Assembly: GCA_902791215.1 (NCBI GenBank)
Contig: CADAUZ010000003.1
Coordinates: 92,301-156,300 of the forward strand
Origin: Oscillospiraceae bacterium
Lineage (GTDB): Bacteria; Bacillota; Clostridia; Oscillospirales; Oscillospiraceae
DNA length: 64,000 nt
Reading direction: 5' to 3'
The notes under the pieces were generated by a model. That model had not been told where the DNA came from and did no database searches. It worked only from the letters and a program-made list of their open reading frames with translations. Position numbers and translations under genes: made by a program. Shown here piece after piece: positions 17,232-24,773 of this stretch (position 1 is its first letter; each line of letters opens with the position of its first letter).

Positions 17232-17280
17232 TTGACACTATGTCAAAACCTAGTATACCAGTGTTCTGACATGGTGTCAA
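17232..17280 (-). promoter_or_regulatory. TetR promoter with two operator dyads
   Basis: Minus-strand TTGACA (17280-17275) and TATACT (17257-17252) are spaced 17 bases. Dyad 1, TTGACA-CTA-TGTCAA (17232-17246), lies at the start site. Dyad 2, TGACA-TGG-TGTCA (17267-17279), covers the -35 box. Their centres are 34 bases apart. The shared TGACA/TGTCA arms suggest one protein binds both. Confidence 0.7.
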
Positions 17281-17360
17281 TCTTTTTTTCCGCTCTGCAC
17301 GCTTTGTCGCTGAGCGCATAGGATGGAACGAAGCGAAAATCGCTTTGAGGAGGAATATCA

Positions 17361-17807
17361 TTGAGCTGCAACAAACCCGATCCGTCCTTCCGGGACGGGT
17401 CACTGCCCGGCGCGTTTGCGCCGCTCGCCCTGTCCTATGTGCCCATGCAGGACGCCGCCGCGCCGAATTACGAGGCCCCCGAGGCGCTGGCCCGCGGCAC
17501 GCTGTTTCCCGGCCTGGATCTGCCGTTTATGAATATCGTCAACGACAAAGCGCCGGACACCCCGATGGCGGAGCTGATGGCCATCGACTTTGTGACCGAC
17601 GAGCTTGAGCTGTACCTGGACACCCACGCCGACGACCGGGAGGCCTTTGCCCTGTACCAGAGCATCCTTGCTCTGCGCAAGGAGGCGCGGGAGCGCTATG
17701 TGGAGCGCTACGGCGTGATCACCCAGTGTGACCAGCTCGGCCGGGAGAGCTATACCTGGCTGCGCGATCCCTGGCCTTGGGAGTTTCAGAACGGGAGGGC
17801 GCGCTGA
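17361..17807 (+). CDS. cotJAB: CotJA-CotJB fusion spore coat protein
   Basis: 148-residue protein that joins two normally separate spore-coat polypeptides. Residues about 18-60 (LALSYVPMQDAAAPNYEAPE, then GTLFPGLDLPF) are CotJA-like. Residues about 68-145 (AELMAIDFVTDELELYLDTH ... DPWPWEF) are CotJB-like. The start is TTG with GAGGAGG 6-7 bases upstream. Its stop overlaps the cotJC ATG, so they are one operon. In B. subtilis the CotJ proteins form an inner coat complex; the fusion fixes a 1:1 ratio, by inference. Confidence 0.9.
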   Translation: MSCNKPDPSFRDGSLPGAFAPLALSYVPMQDAAAPNYEAPEALARGTLFPGLDLPFMNIVNDKAPDTPMAELMAIDFVTDELELYLDTHADDREAFALYQSILALRKEARERYVERYGVITQCDQLGRESYTWLRDPWPWEFQNGRAR

Positions 17808-18403
17808 TGTTTGTCTATGAAAAGAAGCTGCAATATCCGGTCAAGATCCGCAACACCAACCCGGCCCTGGCAAAGTTTATCATAAGCCAATATGGAGGCC
17901 CCGACGGGGAATTGGGCGCTTCCCTGCGCTATCTGAGCCAGCGCTACTCCATGCCCTACCCCGAGCTCAAGGGCCTGCTGACGGATATCGGCACCGAGGA
18001 GCTGGGGCATCTCGAGATGATCGGCGCGGTGGTGCACCAGCTGACGCGCGACCTGAGCATCGACGAGGTAAAGAAGGCGGGCTTTGACGCCTACTTTGTG
18101 GACCACACGGCGGGGGTCTACCCCACGGCGGCCTCGGGCTTCCCGTGGAGCGCCGGGTCGATGCAGGTCAAGGGCGACGTGATCGCCGACCTGAGCGAGG
18201 ACCTGGCCGCCGAGCAGAAGGCCCGCGTCACCTACGACAACATCCTGCGCCTGTCGGATGACCCGGATGTCAACAACGTCATGCGCTATCTGCGCGAGCG
18301 CGAGATCGTCCACTACCAGCGCTTCGGCGAGGCTCTGCGCCTGGCAGCCGAGAAACTGGACGAAAAGAACTTCTATGCGATCAACCCGGCCTTCGACCGG
18401 TAA
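17807..18403 (+). CDS. cotJC: CotJC, manganese-catalase-like spore coat protein
   Basis: 198-residue ferritin-like di-metal protein of the Mn-catalase family in the spore coat. Metal-ligand motifs are visible as GTEELGHLEMIG (Glu-Glu..His) and LAAEQKARVTYDNI plus EREIVHYQRF. ATG 17807 shares its A with the cotJAB TGA stop, with GGGAGGG just upstream. It may remove peroxide around the spore. Followed by a strong terminator shared with tyrS. Confidence 0.93.
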   Translation: MFVYEKKLQYPVKIRNTNPALAKFIISQYGGPDGELGASLRYLSQRYSMPYPELKGLLTDIGTEELGHLEMIGAVVHQLTRDLSIDEVKKAGFDAYFVDHTAGVYPTAASGFPWSAGSMQVKGDVIADLSEDLAAEQKARVTYDNILRLSDDPDVNNVMRYLREREIVHYQRFGEALRLAAEKLDEKNFYAINPAFDR

Positions 18404-18434
18404 AAAAAGATCCCCGGCGGTTTCGCCGGGGATC
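18402..18434. terminator. Terminator shared by cotJC and tyrS
   Basis: Perfect 11-bp stem GATCCCCGGCG / CGCCGGGGATC with a 4-base loop. The A7 run at 18402-18408 becomes a T7 tract on the minus strand, so it is a strong terminator for tyrS. Confidence 0.85.
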
Positions 18435-18443
18435 ACACGTTGT

Positions 18444-19667
18444 TTACTTCAAAATGACCTTGTTGAAATTCTTCTTGCCGCGGCGGACCATGAGGCCCTT
18501 GCGGAGGGTATCGGCGTCGTAGAGGGCCGCGATATCCGTGACCTTCTGATCCTCGACCGTGACGCCGCCCTGCTGGACGTTGCGGCGGGCCTCGGACTTG
18601 GAGGCGCAGAGACCGGACTTCACAAGCAAGCTAAGGATATCGAGGCTGCCGTCGGCGAGGTCCGCATCCGTAAGTTCAGTGGTAGGGACATTGCCGCCCT
18701 CGCCGCCGCCCGCGAACAGGGCCTTGGCAGAGGCCTCGGCTTTCTTCGCCTCCTCCTCGCCGTGGACAAGGCTCGTCAGCTCATAGGCCAGGATCTCCTT
18801 GGCCTTATTGAGCTGGCTGCCCTCCCACTTGTCCATCTCGTCGATCTGCTCAAGGGGCAGGAAGGTCAGCATGCGGATGCACTTGAGCACGTCCGCGTCG
18901 CCGACATTGCGCCAGTACTGGTAAAACTCGTAGGGGCTGGTCTTGTTGGGGTCGAGCCAGACGGCGCCGGAGGCGGTCTTGCCCATCTTCTTGCCCTCAG
19001 AGTTGAGAAGCAGGGTGATGGTCATGGCGTGGGCGTCCTTGCCGAGCTTTTTGCGAATGAGCTCCGTGCCGCCGAGCATGTTGCTCCACTGGTCGTTGCC
19101 GCCGAACTGCATGTTGCAGCCGTAGTGCTGGAACATGTAGTAGAAGTCGTAGGACTGCATGATCATGTAGTTGAACTCCAGGAAGCTCAGGCCGCGCTCC
19201 ATGCGCTGCTTGTAGCACTCGGCGCGCAGCATGTTGTTGACGGAGAAGCACGCGCCCACCTCGCGCAGCAGCTCGATGTAGTTAAGGGGAACAAGCCACT
19301 CGGAGTTATAGAGCATCATGGCCTTGCCGTCGGAAAAGTCGATGAACTTCTCCATCTGGCGCTTGAAGCACTCGGCATTGTGGCGGATATCCTCGCGGGT
19401 GAGCATCTTGCGCATGTCGGTGCGGCCGGAGGGGTCACCGATGAGGGTGGTGCCGTCGCCGATGAGGGCGATGGGCTTGTTGCCCGCCATCTGCAGACGC
19501 TTCATGAGGCACAGCGCCATGAAGTGGCCGACGTGCAGGGAGTCGGCGGTGCAGTCAAAGCCGATGTAGAAGGTGGCCTTGCCGTTATTGACCATCTCGC
19601 GGATCTCGTCCTCGTTCGTAACCTGGGCGATCAGCCCGCGCGCTACCAGTTCTTCATAGATTCCCAT
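18444..19667 (-). CDS. tyrS: Tyrosyl-tRNA synthetase
   Basis: 407-residue class I synthetase that charges tRNA(Tyr). The HIGH-type motif is HVGHF (SLHVGHFMAL), the KMSKS-type loop is KMGKTASG, and the tRNA-binding S4 domain is at the C-terminus (SKSEARRNVQQGGVTVEDQK). The ATG at 19667 has GGAG 8 bases upstream; the longer open frame upstream overlaps the promoter and is not translated. I looked for a T-box leader and did not find one. Confidence 0.97.
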   Translation of the reverse strand: MGIYEELVARGLIAQVTNEDEIREMVNNGKATFYIGFDCTADSLHVGHFMALCLMKRLQMAGNKPIALIGDGTTLIGDPSGRTDMRKMLTREDIRHNAECFKRQMEKFIDFSDGKAMMLYNSEWLVPLNYIELLREVGACFSVNNMLRAECYKQRMERGLSFLEFNYMIMQSYDFYYMFQHYGCNMQFGGNDQWSNMLGGTELIRKKLGKDAHAMTITLLLNSEGKKMGKTASGAVWLDPNKTSPYEFYQYWRNVGDADVLKCIRMLTFLPLEQIDEMDKWEGSQLNKAKEILAYELTSLVHGEEEAKKAEASAKALFAGGGEGGNVPTTELTDADLADGSLDILSLLVKSGLCASKSEARRNVQQGGVTVEDQKVTDIAALYDADTLRKGLMVRRGKKNFNKVILK

Positions 19668-19708
19668 GTTGATTCTCCTGTATCGTAAATATGAATTTGT
19701 TAAGGAAA

Positions 19709-19763
19709 GCCCTCTATCCGAGGGGACAGAGGGCATTTTACTGTATATTTGCCTTAAAGTCAA
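19709..19763 (-). promoter_or_regulatory. tyrS promoter and 5'-terminal hairpin
   Basis: Minus-strand TTGACT (19763-19758) and TAAAAT (19740-19735) with a 17-base spacer. The transcript would begin almost directly with the stem GCCCTCT / AGAGGGC (about 19733-19709), followed by TTTCCTT. This may be a 5' stabiliser or a weak attenuator. Confidence 0.55.
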
Positions 19764-19890
19764 GGGATGATTGCGCCCACTGGCTCAGAACGCCGCACAG
19801 GGCATCACCATGGGGGCGGATCTATACGCATCGGCGGGCATGCTTTCCCCGCCGAAGGGGATCGTCAGATCCGAGAAGTAAGTGCGTGTA

Positions 19891-21194
19891 TCAGGAAGCA
19901 AGCGGCTGGAAGGTCACGTACACCACAACATCCATGGCGGGCATGACGAAGTTCTTCGCCTCGGTGATGTCGTAGGATGCAGAGCCGTCGATCAGGCTCC
20001 AGACGATCTTGTCCAGCACGTAGCCCTGTGCGGCGTTCGGGAATACGTAGACCGTCGTGGTTGGGTAGACGTTCATCTGTACACCGCTCTCGCCGGTGGT
20101 GAGACCGAGGGCCGCGCTGCCGCCCTGCATGGGGGCGAGGCTCACGCGATACGCCTGCTGCGGGGCATAGCCGCCGCCGACATACTCCCAGGAGTTATCC
20201 TCGCCGGGGATGTTGAACACGAGGTCGAAGCCGCCGCCCGAGCCGCCGTCGGAGTCGCCGCCGTCGGAGCCGCTCTTCTTCCACTGGGCGGTGAGGGTGA
20301 GATTGGCGCTTATTTCCACCTCCGGCCCGGGTCGATAGGTTTTCCCGTCGCTGCCCAGCCAATAGGCAAAGGTCTCCCCCTCGGGGGCGGTAAAGCCGCA
20401 GCTCTCGACCTTGTATATGTACTTCCCCTCGTCGTTTTTGGAAACCTTTGTGGGCTTCATTTCCCCGCTGCCGCCGTTGGCATCATAGGTCACAGTGTAC
20501 GTGACCGCACTCACGGTTACGGCGCAGGACGCGCTCTTGGTTGCGTCCGCGTTGCTGGTGACGGTAACGGTTGCGTTGCCCGCCGAAATGCCCTTGGCGT
20601 AGACGGTCATAGTAGAGGTGGCATTCGCGCCGACCTCGGTGGTGCAATCCGCGTCGAAATACAGCTTCACAGCGCCCGTGTCGGTTCCGCCAACACTCCA
20701 CTTCACCTTTTTATCCGTGGCGTTGTCGGGGCTAACAGTCGCCGTCATAGCAACAGCCTCGCCGCCTGCGGTGAGGGTCACGGTGGCCGGGCTGAGGGTC
20801 ACGCTGTTAACGGCGACGACAGTTTTTTTGCGTAATAATACTTAAATTCATCATACGCCTTCGCCATTTCTAATGTTATACCTGCGTCATTAACATACTG
20901 TCCGTTGACGAAAATAGTAACACGAATATAGTCTTCCCCATAGTCACGAATTAGACGTACGTTACCTGATTTAGTAGGGGGATCCCATGATTTTGCTTCT
21001 TCAAAACTTAGCTTGCAAAAGCCATCTAAAGAATCTTTAAGTGTCGAGACGGATGTTGCATCATAAACAGCGCTGGTAATCTCGATGTTCTCATAATCTG
21101 CAGCATACGCCGTCAGCCCCATTCCCGGCATCAGCCCGACGAGCATTGCCAGCGTGAGCAGCAGGGACAGAAATTTTAATCCTCTGTGTTTCAT
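19891..21194 (-). pseudogene. Secreted Ig-like/InlB-repeat surface protein, frame broken at an A7 tract
   Basis: Two reading frames together make one secreted protein of about 430 residues. Frame A (21194 to about 20799) starts with ATG after GGAGG and encodes a signal peptide (LKFLSLLLTLAMLVGLMPGM, then TAYAA) and a unique domain, ending shortly after the tract. Frame B (to 19891) encodes a BIG2-like Ig domain (VTLSPATVTLTAGGEAVAMT), an InlB-type repeat (YTVTYDANGGSGEMKPTKVS) and a C-terminal beta domain. The switch falls at GCA AAA AAA (T7 at 20823-20829 on the plus strand); a -1 slip there, or one more A, joins the frames exactly. It could be slipped-strand phase variation, a programmed shift, or a mutation. 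An invertible promoter segment lies directly upstream. Confidence 0.75.
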
Positions 21195-21238
21195 AGTCTT
21201 TCCTCCATACTTTTTCCGAATTCCTTCGGCTTTCGTTG

Positions 21239-21264
21239 TACCACATACTGTGCATTATGTGGTA
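21239..21264 (+). repeat. 26-bp inverted repeat, left copy (IR-L)
   Basis: TACCACATA and TATGTGGTA arms of 9 bp around an asymmetric 8-bp centre CTGTGCAT. The exact reverse complement occurs at 21617-21642. The arm-centre-arm design is that of a tyrosine-recombinase core site. Confidence 0.85.
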
Positions 21265-21284
21265 AAAGCCGCCCAGCCGAACGC

Positions 21285-21423
21285 CTGTCATTGCGAGACA
21301 GTGCGCACACTGTCGTGGCAATCCGCCCGCCGGAGGCCATTAACCGCTCAGATACCCTCCCCTGGCCACCGGGAAAGACGGATTGCCACACCAGTGACGT
21401 CGGTCACTGGTTCGCAATGACAG
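21285..21423. repeat. MITE/REP-like palindromic element nested in the inverton
   Basis: A 139-bp element with imperfect terminal inverted repeats: CTGTCATTGCGAGACAGTG on the left, and the reverse complement of the right end reads CTGTCATTGCGAACCAGTG. It has no ORF. Its ends resemble another element at 32174-32353 (CTGTCATYCTGA type). Confidence 0.7.
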
Positions 21424-21568
21424 CGGGGAGGCTGATCACAACCAAATAAACCTGAAATCCCTATCCAAAATAGCAAGACAGGCAACACCAATAGCCGGAA
21501 ACGTATTACAAATCGTCTCCGGCTGGTTCTGTATGCCTAAAAATGTAATTTCTTGTATGTATTGCGGA

Positions 21569-21597
21569 TTGACTTTGACGGCGAGAGCAGTTAAAAT
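21569..21597 (+). promoter_or_regulatory. Promoter inside the invertible segment
   Basis: TTGACT (21569-21574) and TAAAAT (21592-21597) with exactly 17 bases between. The start would be near 21604, 13 bases before IR-R. In the present orientation it reads toward the recombinase side. Confidence 0.65.
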
Positions 21598-21616
21598 ACA
21601 ATTCATAGATTTTTAA

Positions 21617-21642
21617 TACCACATAATGCACAGTATGTGGTA
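21617..21642 (-). repeat. 26-bp inverted repeat, right copy (IR-R)
   Basis: Exact reverse complement of IR-L over 26 bp; identity stops precisely at the ends on both sides. Confidence 0.85.
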
Positions 21643-21684
21643 TTCCTCTATCACCGCAAAAAGCAAAACGCGGGGCGCTTTCTC

Positions 21685-21812
21685 TTGACAAAGCCCGGGC
21701 GCGTGGTATAATGAAGAAATAAAAGGGCGCTGTTGATTTGACGGTTGGCCCGATACGAGATTCAACTTTCGTTGACCGCACGGGGCTCAGCCGGGCGGTC
21801 AACAAGCTTTTA
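21685..21812 (+). ncRNA. Candidate small RNA with own promoter and terminator
   Basis: TTGACA (21685-21690) and TATAAT (21707-21712), spacer 16, drive a non-coding stretch of about 95 bases. It ends in the perfect 9-bp stem GTTGACCGC / GCGGTCAAC (21771-21803), followed by AAGCTTTT. It runs convergently into the 3' end of the 28-codon ORF on the other strand. It matches no RNA family I recognise. A cis-antisense role is inferred from position only. Confidence 0.45.
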
Positions 21813-21817
21813 AAAGC

Positions 21818-21904
21818 TTAGTAAGCCTTTGGCGCTATGTACAGCATGATCATAACGATCACGATGAGGCACAGCACAAAGCGAAGGATTCTCCGCTTAT
21901 CCAT
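21818..21904 (-). CDS. 28-residue single-span hydrophobic peptide (toxin-like)
   Basis: Short ORF with strong expression signals: promoter at 21944-21972 and GGGAGG 8 bases before ATG 21904. The peptide starts MDKRRILRF, has one hydrophobic helix (VLCLIVIVMIMLYI), and ends APKAY. Size, a basic N-terminus and one membrane span are like type I toxins (TxpA, Fst, BsrG classes), but I recognise no specific family. The convergent small RNA candidate overlaps or abuts its 3' end, as in txpA/RatA. A small membrane regulator is the main alternative. Confidence 0.6.
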   Translation of the reverse strand: MDKRRILRFVLCLIVIVMIMLYIAPKAY

Positions 21905-21943
21905 AAGCCCCACCTCCCTTCCGGGAAGTGCGAGGTTGTCTCC

Positions 21944-21972
21944 ATTCTACACATTGCGCCGTGTTTTGTCAA
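21944..21972 (-). promoter_or_regulatory. Promoter of the 28-residue peptide
   Basis: Minus-strand TTGACA (21972-21967) and TAGAAT (21949-21944) with a 17-base spacer. It starts 25 bases after the recombinase stop codon, so the peptide is an independent transcription unit. Confidence 0.65.
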
Positions 21973-21997
21973 TTGATTCAACCCCTGCCCGATACGC

Positions 21998-22834
21998 TTA
22001 CAGGATGAGGCGGAGCTGCCCAAGCTGCCGCCTCTCTTCTTTTCCGCTGCGCATCGTATAAATGCGGGTGGTGTCGATGCTGCTGTGGCCGAGGATGTCT
22101 GCGAGGCGCACAATGTCCTTAAAACGCTCATAGTGCGTCCGGGCGAAGAGGTGCCGCAGATTGTGGGGAAAGACCTTCTTTTTGAGCACCCTTGCCGCTT
22201 CTGCCAGCCGTTTCAGCATCTTCCAGACGTTGGAGCGGTCAAGCGCCCGTCCCGTCCGGGTGACGAAGACGCAGCCCGCGCGGATGCCGCGCTCGTAGCA
22301 CCAGGCGCGGAGCTTCCTGCACAGCGCGTCGGGGATCAGGATCGTGCGGAGCTTGCCCTTGTTTTGTATGCTTGCCTCCCCGGCTGCAAGGCTCTCCACC
22401 GTGACAGCCTTCAACTCGCTGATGCGCAGGCCGAGGGCACACAGCGTCTGGACGATCAGGGCCAGGCGTCTGTCGCCCTGCTCTAAGGCGGCGGAAACCA
22501 GACTTTCGTATTCCTGCCGTGATAGCTCCCGGTCTGCCGGTAAAAAGGCCCTGCGCTGCACGCGGACATATTTGAGCCGCCAGTCCGAGCCAAGAAAGGC
22601 GAGAAAGCAGTTGACCGCCCCCAGCATGGAATTGACGCTTGCACCGGAATAGCCCATGTCCTCCAACCAGGCGCGAAAGCCGTTCAAGTGCTCCTTGTCC
22701 CTGATCCCCTCCGGCGCGTATCGGAGCAGCGCTTCTGCGTCATGGGTGTATTTCGCAATCGTAGCGGGGCTGTACTCCCGCTCCCTGAGATGTTTTATAA
22801 AGGCGTCCAGCGACGTGGTTTTTATATTGAGCAT
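21998..22834 (-). CDS. Lone XerC/D-like tyrosine recombinase
   Basis: 278-residue integrase-family recombinase. An N-terminal SAM-like core-binding domain (SPATIAKYTHDAEALLRYAP) precedes the catalytic domain with all expected residues: R in LGLRISELK, K in NKGKLRT, HxxR in HNLRH, H in ILGHSS and the nucleophile Y in RIYTM. ATG 22834 follows AGGAG. It is not part of a phage or transposon here. The nearby perfect inverted repeats make a role as a local DNA invertase likely; this is inference. It is too diverged in context to be the chromosome-dimer XerC/D. Confidence 0.88.
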   Translation of the reverse strand: MLNIKTTSLDAFIKHLREREYSPATIAKYTHDAEALLRYAPEGIRDKEHLNGFRAWLEDMGYSGASVNSMLGAVNCFLAFLGSDWRLKYVRVQRRAFLPADRELSRQEYESLVSAALEQGDRRLALIVQTLCALGLRISELKAVTVESLAAGEASIQNKGKLRTILIPDALCRKLRAWCYERGIRAGCVFVTRTGRALDRSNVWKMLKRLAEAARVLKKKVFPHNLRHLFARTHYERFKDIVRLADILGHSSIDTTRIYTMRSGKEERRQLGQLRLIL

Positions 22835-22943
22835 GATAAGTCTCCTTTCAGATAGTGCTGGAAATCTTATCATTCCTCACTTGCTGTCGGATTATACTTT
22901 TGTGAAATGATGCTGAAGTTTTCACATGTTACGGAGGAAGCAC

Positions 22944-22980
22944 AACGGGGCAGCGCCGTATGATGACGCTGCCCCGTTCT
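22944..22980. terminator. Hairpin between recN and the recombinase
   Basis: Perfect 12-bp stem AACGGGGCAGCG / CGCTGCCCCGTT with an 11-base loop. T-tracts are weak on both sides, so termination is plausible but not certain. Confidence 0.5.
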
Positions 22981-23048
22981 TGCTGCGAGAGATGCTTATA
23001 TTGATTATATGAAATATGCGTATTGTTTTCGCTCGGAAAAGACGGGCT

Positions 23049-24734
23049 TTACCGCGCGTGCTGCGCCTTGAAGCGTTCGCAGGCTTCGAGCTGTTCCTCG
23101 GCGCTGAGAAGCGTCGTCTCGGTGATGTTGTCGCCGCCGTGCAGGCGGGCAAGCTCCTGTCGTCTTCCCTCGCGGTCGAGGGGGAAGACATTGGTGTAGG
23201 TCCTGCCGTCGCGCTCTTCCTTGCGGATCAGATAGTGCTGGTCGGCCATGGCGGCGATCTGCGGCAGGTGGGTCACGCACATGACCTGCTTGCCGAGGGA
23301 GACGCTGTAAAGCTTTTCCCCTACCCGCTGGGCGGCAATGCCGGAGACGCCGGTGTCGATCTCGTCAAAGATCATGGTGGCCACCGGGTCCTTCTCGGCA
23401 AAGACGTTCTTCATCGCCAGCATGATGCGGCTGAGCTCGCCGCCGGAGGCAATGCGGCTGATGCGGCCCAGGGCCTCGCCCGCGTTTGCGGACATGACAA
23501 AGCGGATCTCGTCACAGCCGTTTGCATCAAAGCCCGGGTCGGCCTCCAGCGGGGTAAACTCCACCGCGAAGCGGACCGAGGGCATGTTGAGCTGTTTAAG
23601 CTCGTCCGTGATGCGCGCCTCCAAAAGCTTTGCCGCCTCCTGCCGCGTCTTGCTCAGGCGTCCGGCCTCTAAGCTGCAGCGTTCGGCGGCTTCCTTTAAC
23701 TGCTTTCTGAGTTTCTCGCTGCGCTCGTCGGCGTACTGGATGTTGTCAAGCTTATCTTTGCACTCCGAGAGATAGTCAATGAGCGCGTCCTCGTCGCGGT
23801 TATATTTGCGCTGGAGCTTTGATAAAAGCGAGATGCGCGTCTCGAGGCTGTCGTATTCGCCGGGGGAAAAGTCCAGGTTCTCGCGGAAATCCCGCAGGCT
23901 CTCGGCGGCGTCGGAGATGCTGAAGGCGGCGCTGTTTAACGACTCGCCCGCGCTGTCCAGCTCCGGGGCGTAGGCCGCGGCCTTGCCGACATAATAGGCC
24001 GCGTTCTGGGTGAGCGTGAGGGCGTTGTCCTCGTCGCCGGAGAGCATGGCGATGGCGCTGTCCAGGGCCTCGCTGAGCTTCTCGGCGTTGCGCAGAAGGT
24101 CGCGCCGCTGACAGATCGTGTCATACTCCCCCGCCTTGAGCGCCGCCCGCTCCAGCTCCTCGATCTGGTAGCGCAGGCTGTCGCTCAGGCGCTCCTTTTC
24201 GATCTCGTCCATCTGCAGGGCATTGAGCTCTTTTTTGATGGCGCTGTACTGGTGGAAGCAGGCGCGGTACGCCTCGAGGGCGGCGGGATCGGTGCCGAAG
24301 CGGTCCAGATATTCCCGGTGCCGCCGCTCGTCCATGAGCTGGTGCCCGTCGTTCTGGCCGTGGATGTCCACCAGCAGGGCCGCAAGCTCCTTGAGCTGGG
24401 CGGCGGTGACGGGCAGGCCGCAGACGCGGCAGCTGCTTTTCCCGTCGGCGCTGATGCGGCGCTGGATGATGAGCTCATCCTCCGCGTCGATCTCGTTTTC
24501 CCGAAGCCAGTCCTCGCAGCCGTCCAGGTCGAAGCTTGCGGTCACGCTGCCCTTCTCCGCTCCGCGGCGCACCAGCTCCCGGCTCACCCGTTCGCCCAGC
24601 ACCGCGCCGATGGAGTCGATGACGATGGACTTGCCCGCGCCGGTCTCGCCGGTCAGGATGTTCAGGCCCCGTCCGAAGCTCAGATCCGCGCGCTCGATGA
24701 CGGCAATATTTTCAATATGCAGTTCGTTGAGCAT
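23049..24734 (-). CDS. recN: DNA repair protein RecN
   Basis: 561-residue SMC-like ATPase that gathers ends at double-strand breaks. It carries Walker A (GETGAGKSIVID, about residue 29), long coiled-coil arms in the middle, the ABC signature RIASGGELSRIMLAMK, and Walker B (TMIFDEIDTGVSG). Length is normal. It closes the conserved argR-recN part of the minus-strand cluster. Confidence 0.97.
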   Translation of the reverse strand: MLNELHIENIAVIERADLSFGRGLNILTGETGAGKSIVIDSIGAVLGERVSRELVRRGAEKGSVTASFDLDGCEDWLRENEIDAEDELIIQRRISADGKSSCRVCGLPVTAAQLKELAALLVDIHGQNDGHQLMDERRHREYLDRFGTDPAALEAYRACFHQYSAIKKELNALQMDEIEKERLSDSLRYQIEELERAALKAGEYDTICQRRDLLRNAEKLSEALDSAIAMLSGDEDNALTLTQNAAYYVGKAAAYAPELDSAGESLNSAAFSISDAAESLRDFRENLDFSPGEYDSLETRISLLSKLQRKYNRDEDALIDYLSECKDKLDNIQYADERSEKLRKQLKEAAERCSLEAGRLSKTRQEAAKLLEARITDELKQLNMPSVRFAVEFTPLEADPGFDANGCDEIRFVMSANAGEALGRISRIASGGELSRIMLAMKNVFAEKDPVATMIFDEIDTGVSGIAAQRVGEKLYSVSLGKQVMCVTHLPQIAAMADQHYLIRKEERDGRTYTNVFPLDREGRRQELARLHGGDNITETTLLSAEEQLEACERFKAQHAR

Positions 24735-24773
24735 ACCATGCCCCCTGTGAAAGTACCGTGCGCTTAAAAACGC

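Larger units (their letters stand above)
21239..21642. other. Candidate invertible promoter segment (inverton)
   Basis: A 352-bp interior bounded by perfect 26-bp inverted repeats. It contains a 139-bp MITE-like repeat and, near the right repeat, a sigma-A promoter pointing right, away from the surface-protein gene at 21194. If the interior flipped, that promoter would face the gene and give a leader of about 80 bases with the GGAGG site intact. A lone tyrosine recombinase gene lies about 355 bases to the right. I see no promoter facing the gene in the present orientation, so this copy looks OFF. This accounts for the gene-free stretch 21195-21642. Confidence 0.65.

Noticed and set aside
18258..19688. 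A 476-codon plus-strand frame opposite tyrS
   Set aside because: tyrS is unmistakable; this frame has no recognisable protein features.
19667..19890. T-box riboswitch upstream of tyrS
   Set aside because: T-boxes are common before tyrS in Firmicutes, but I find no T-box signature; instead there is a promoter followed at once by a simple hairpin.
21239..21642. The inverted 26-bp repeats as ends of a transposon
   Set aside because: No transposase fits between them, the repeats are themselves dyads with an 8-bp centre, and a promoter lies inside; a recombinase-site pair explains this better, though target duplications could not be tested.
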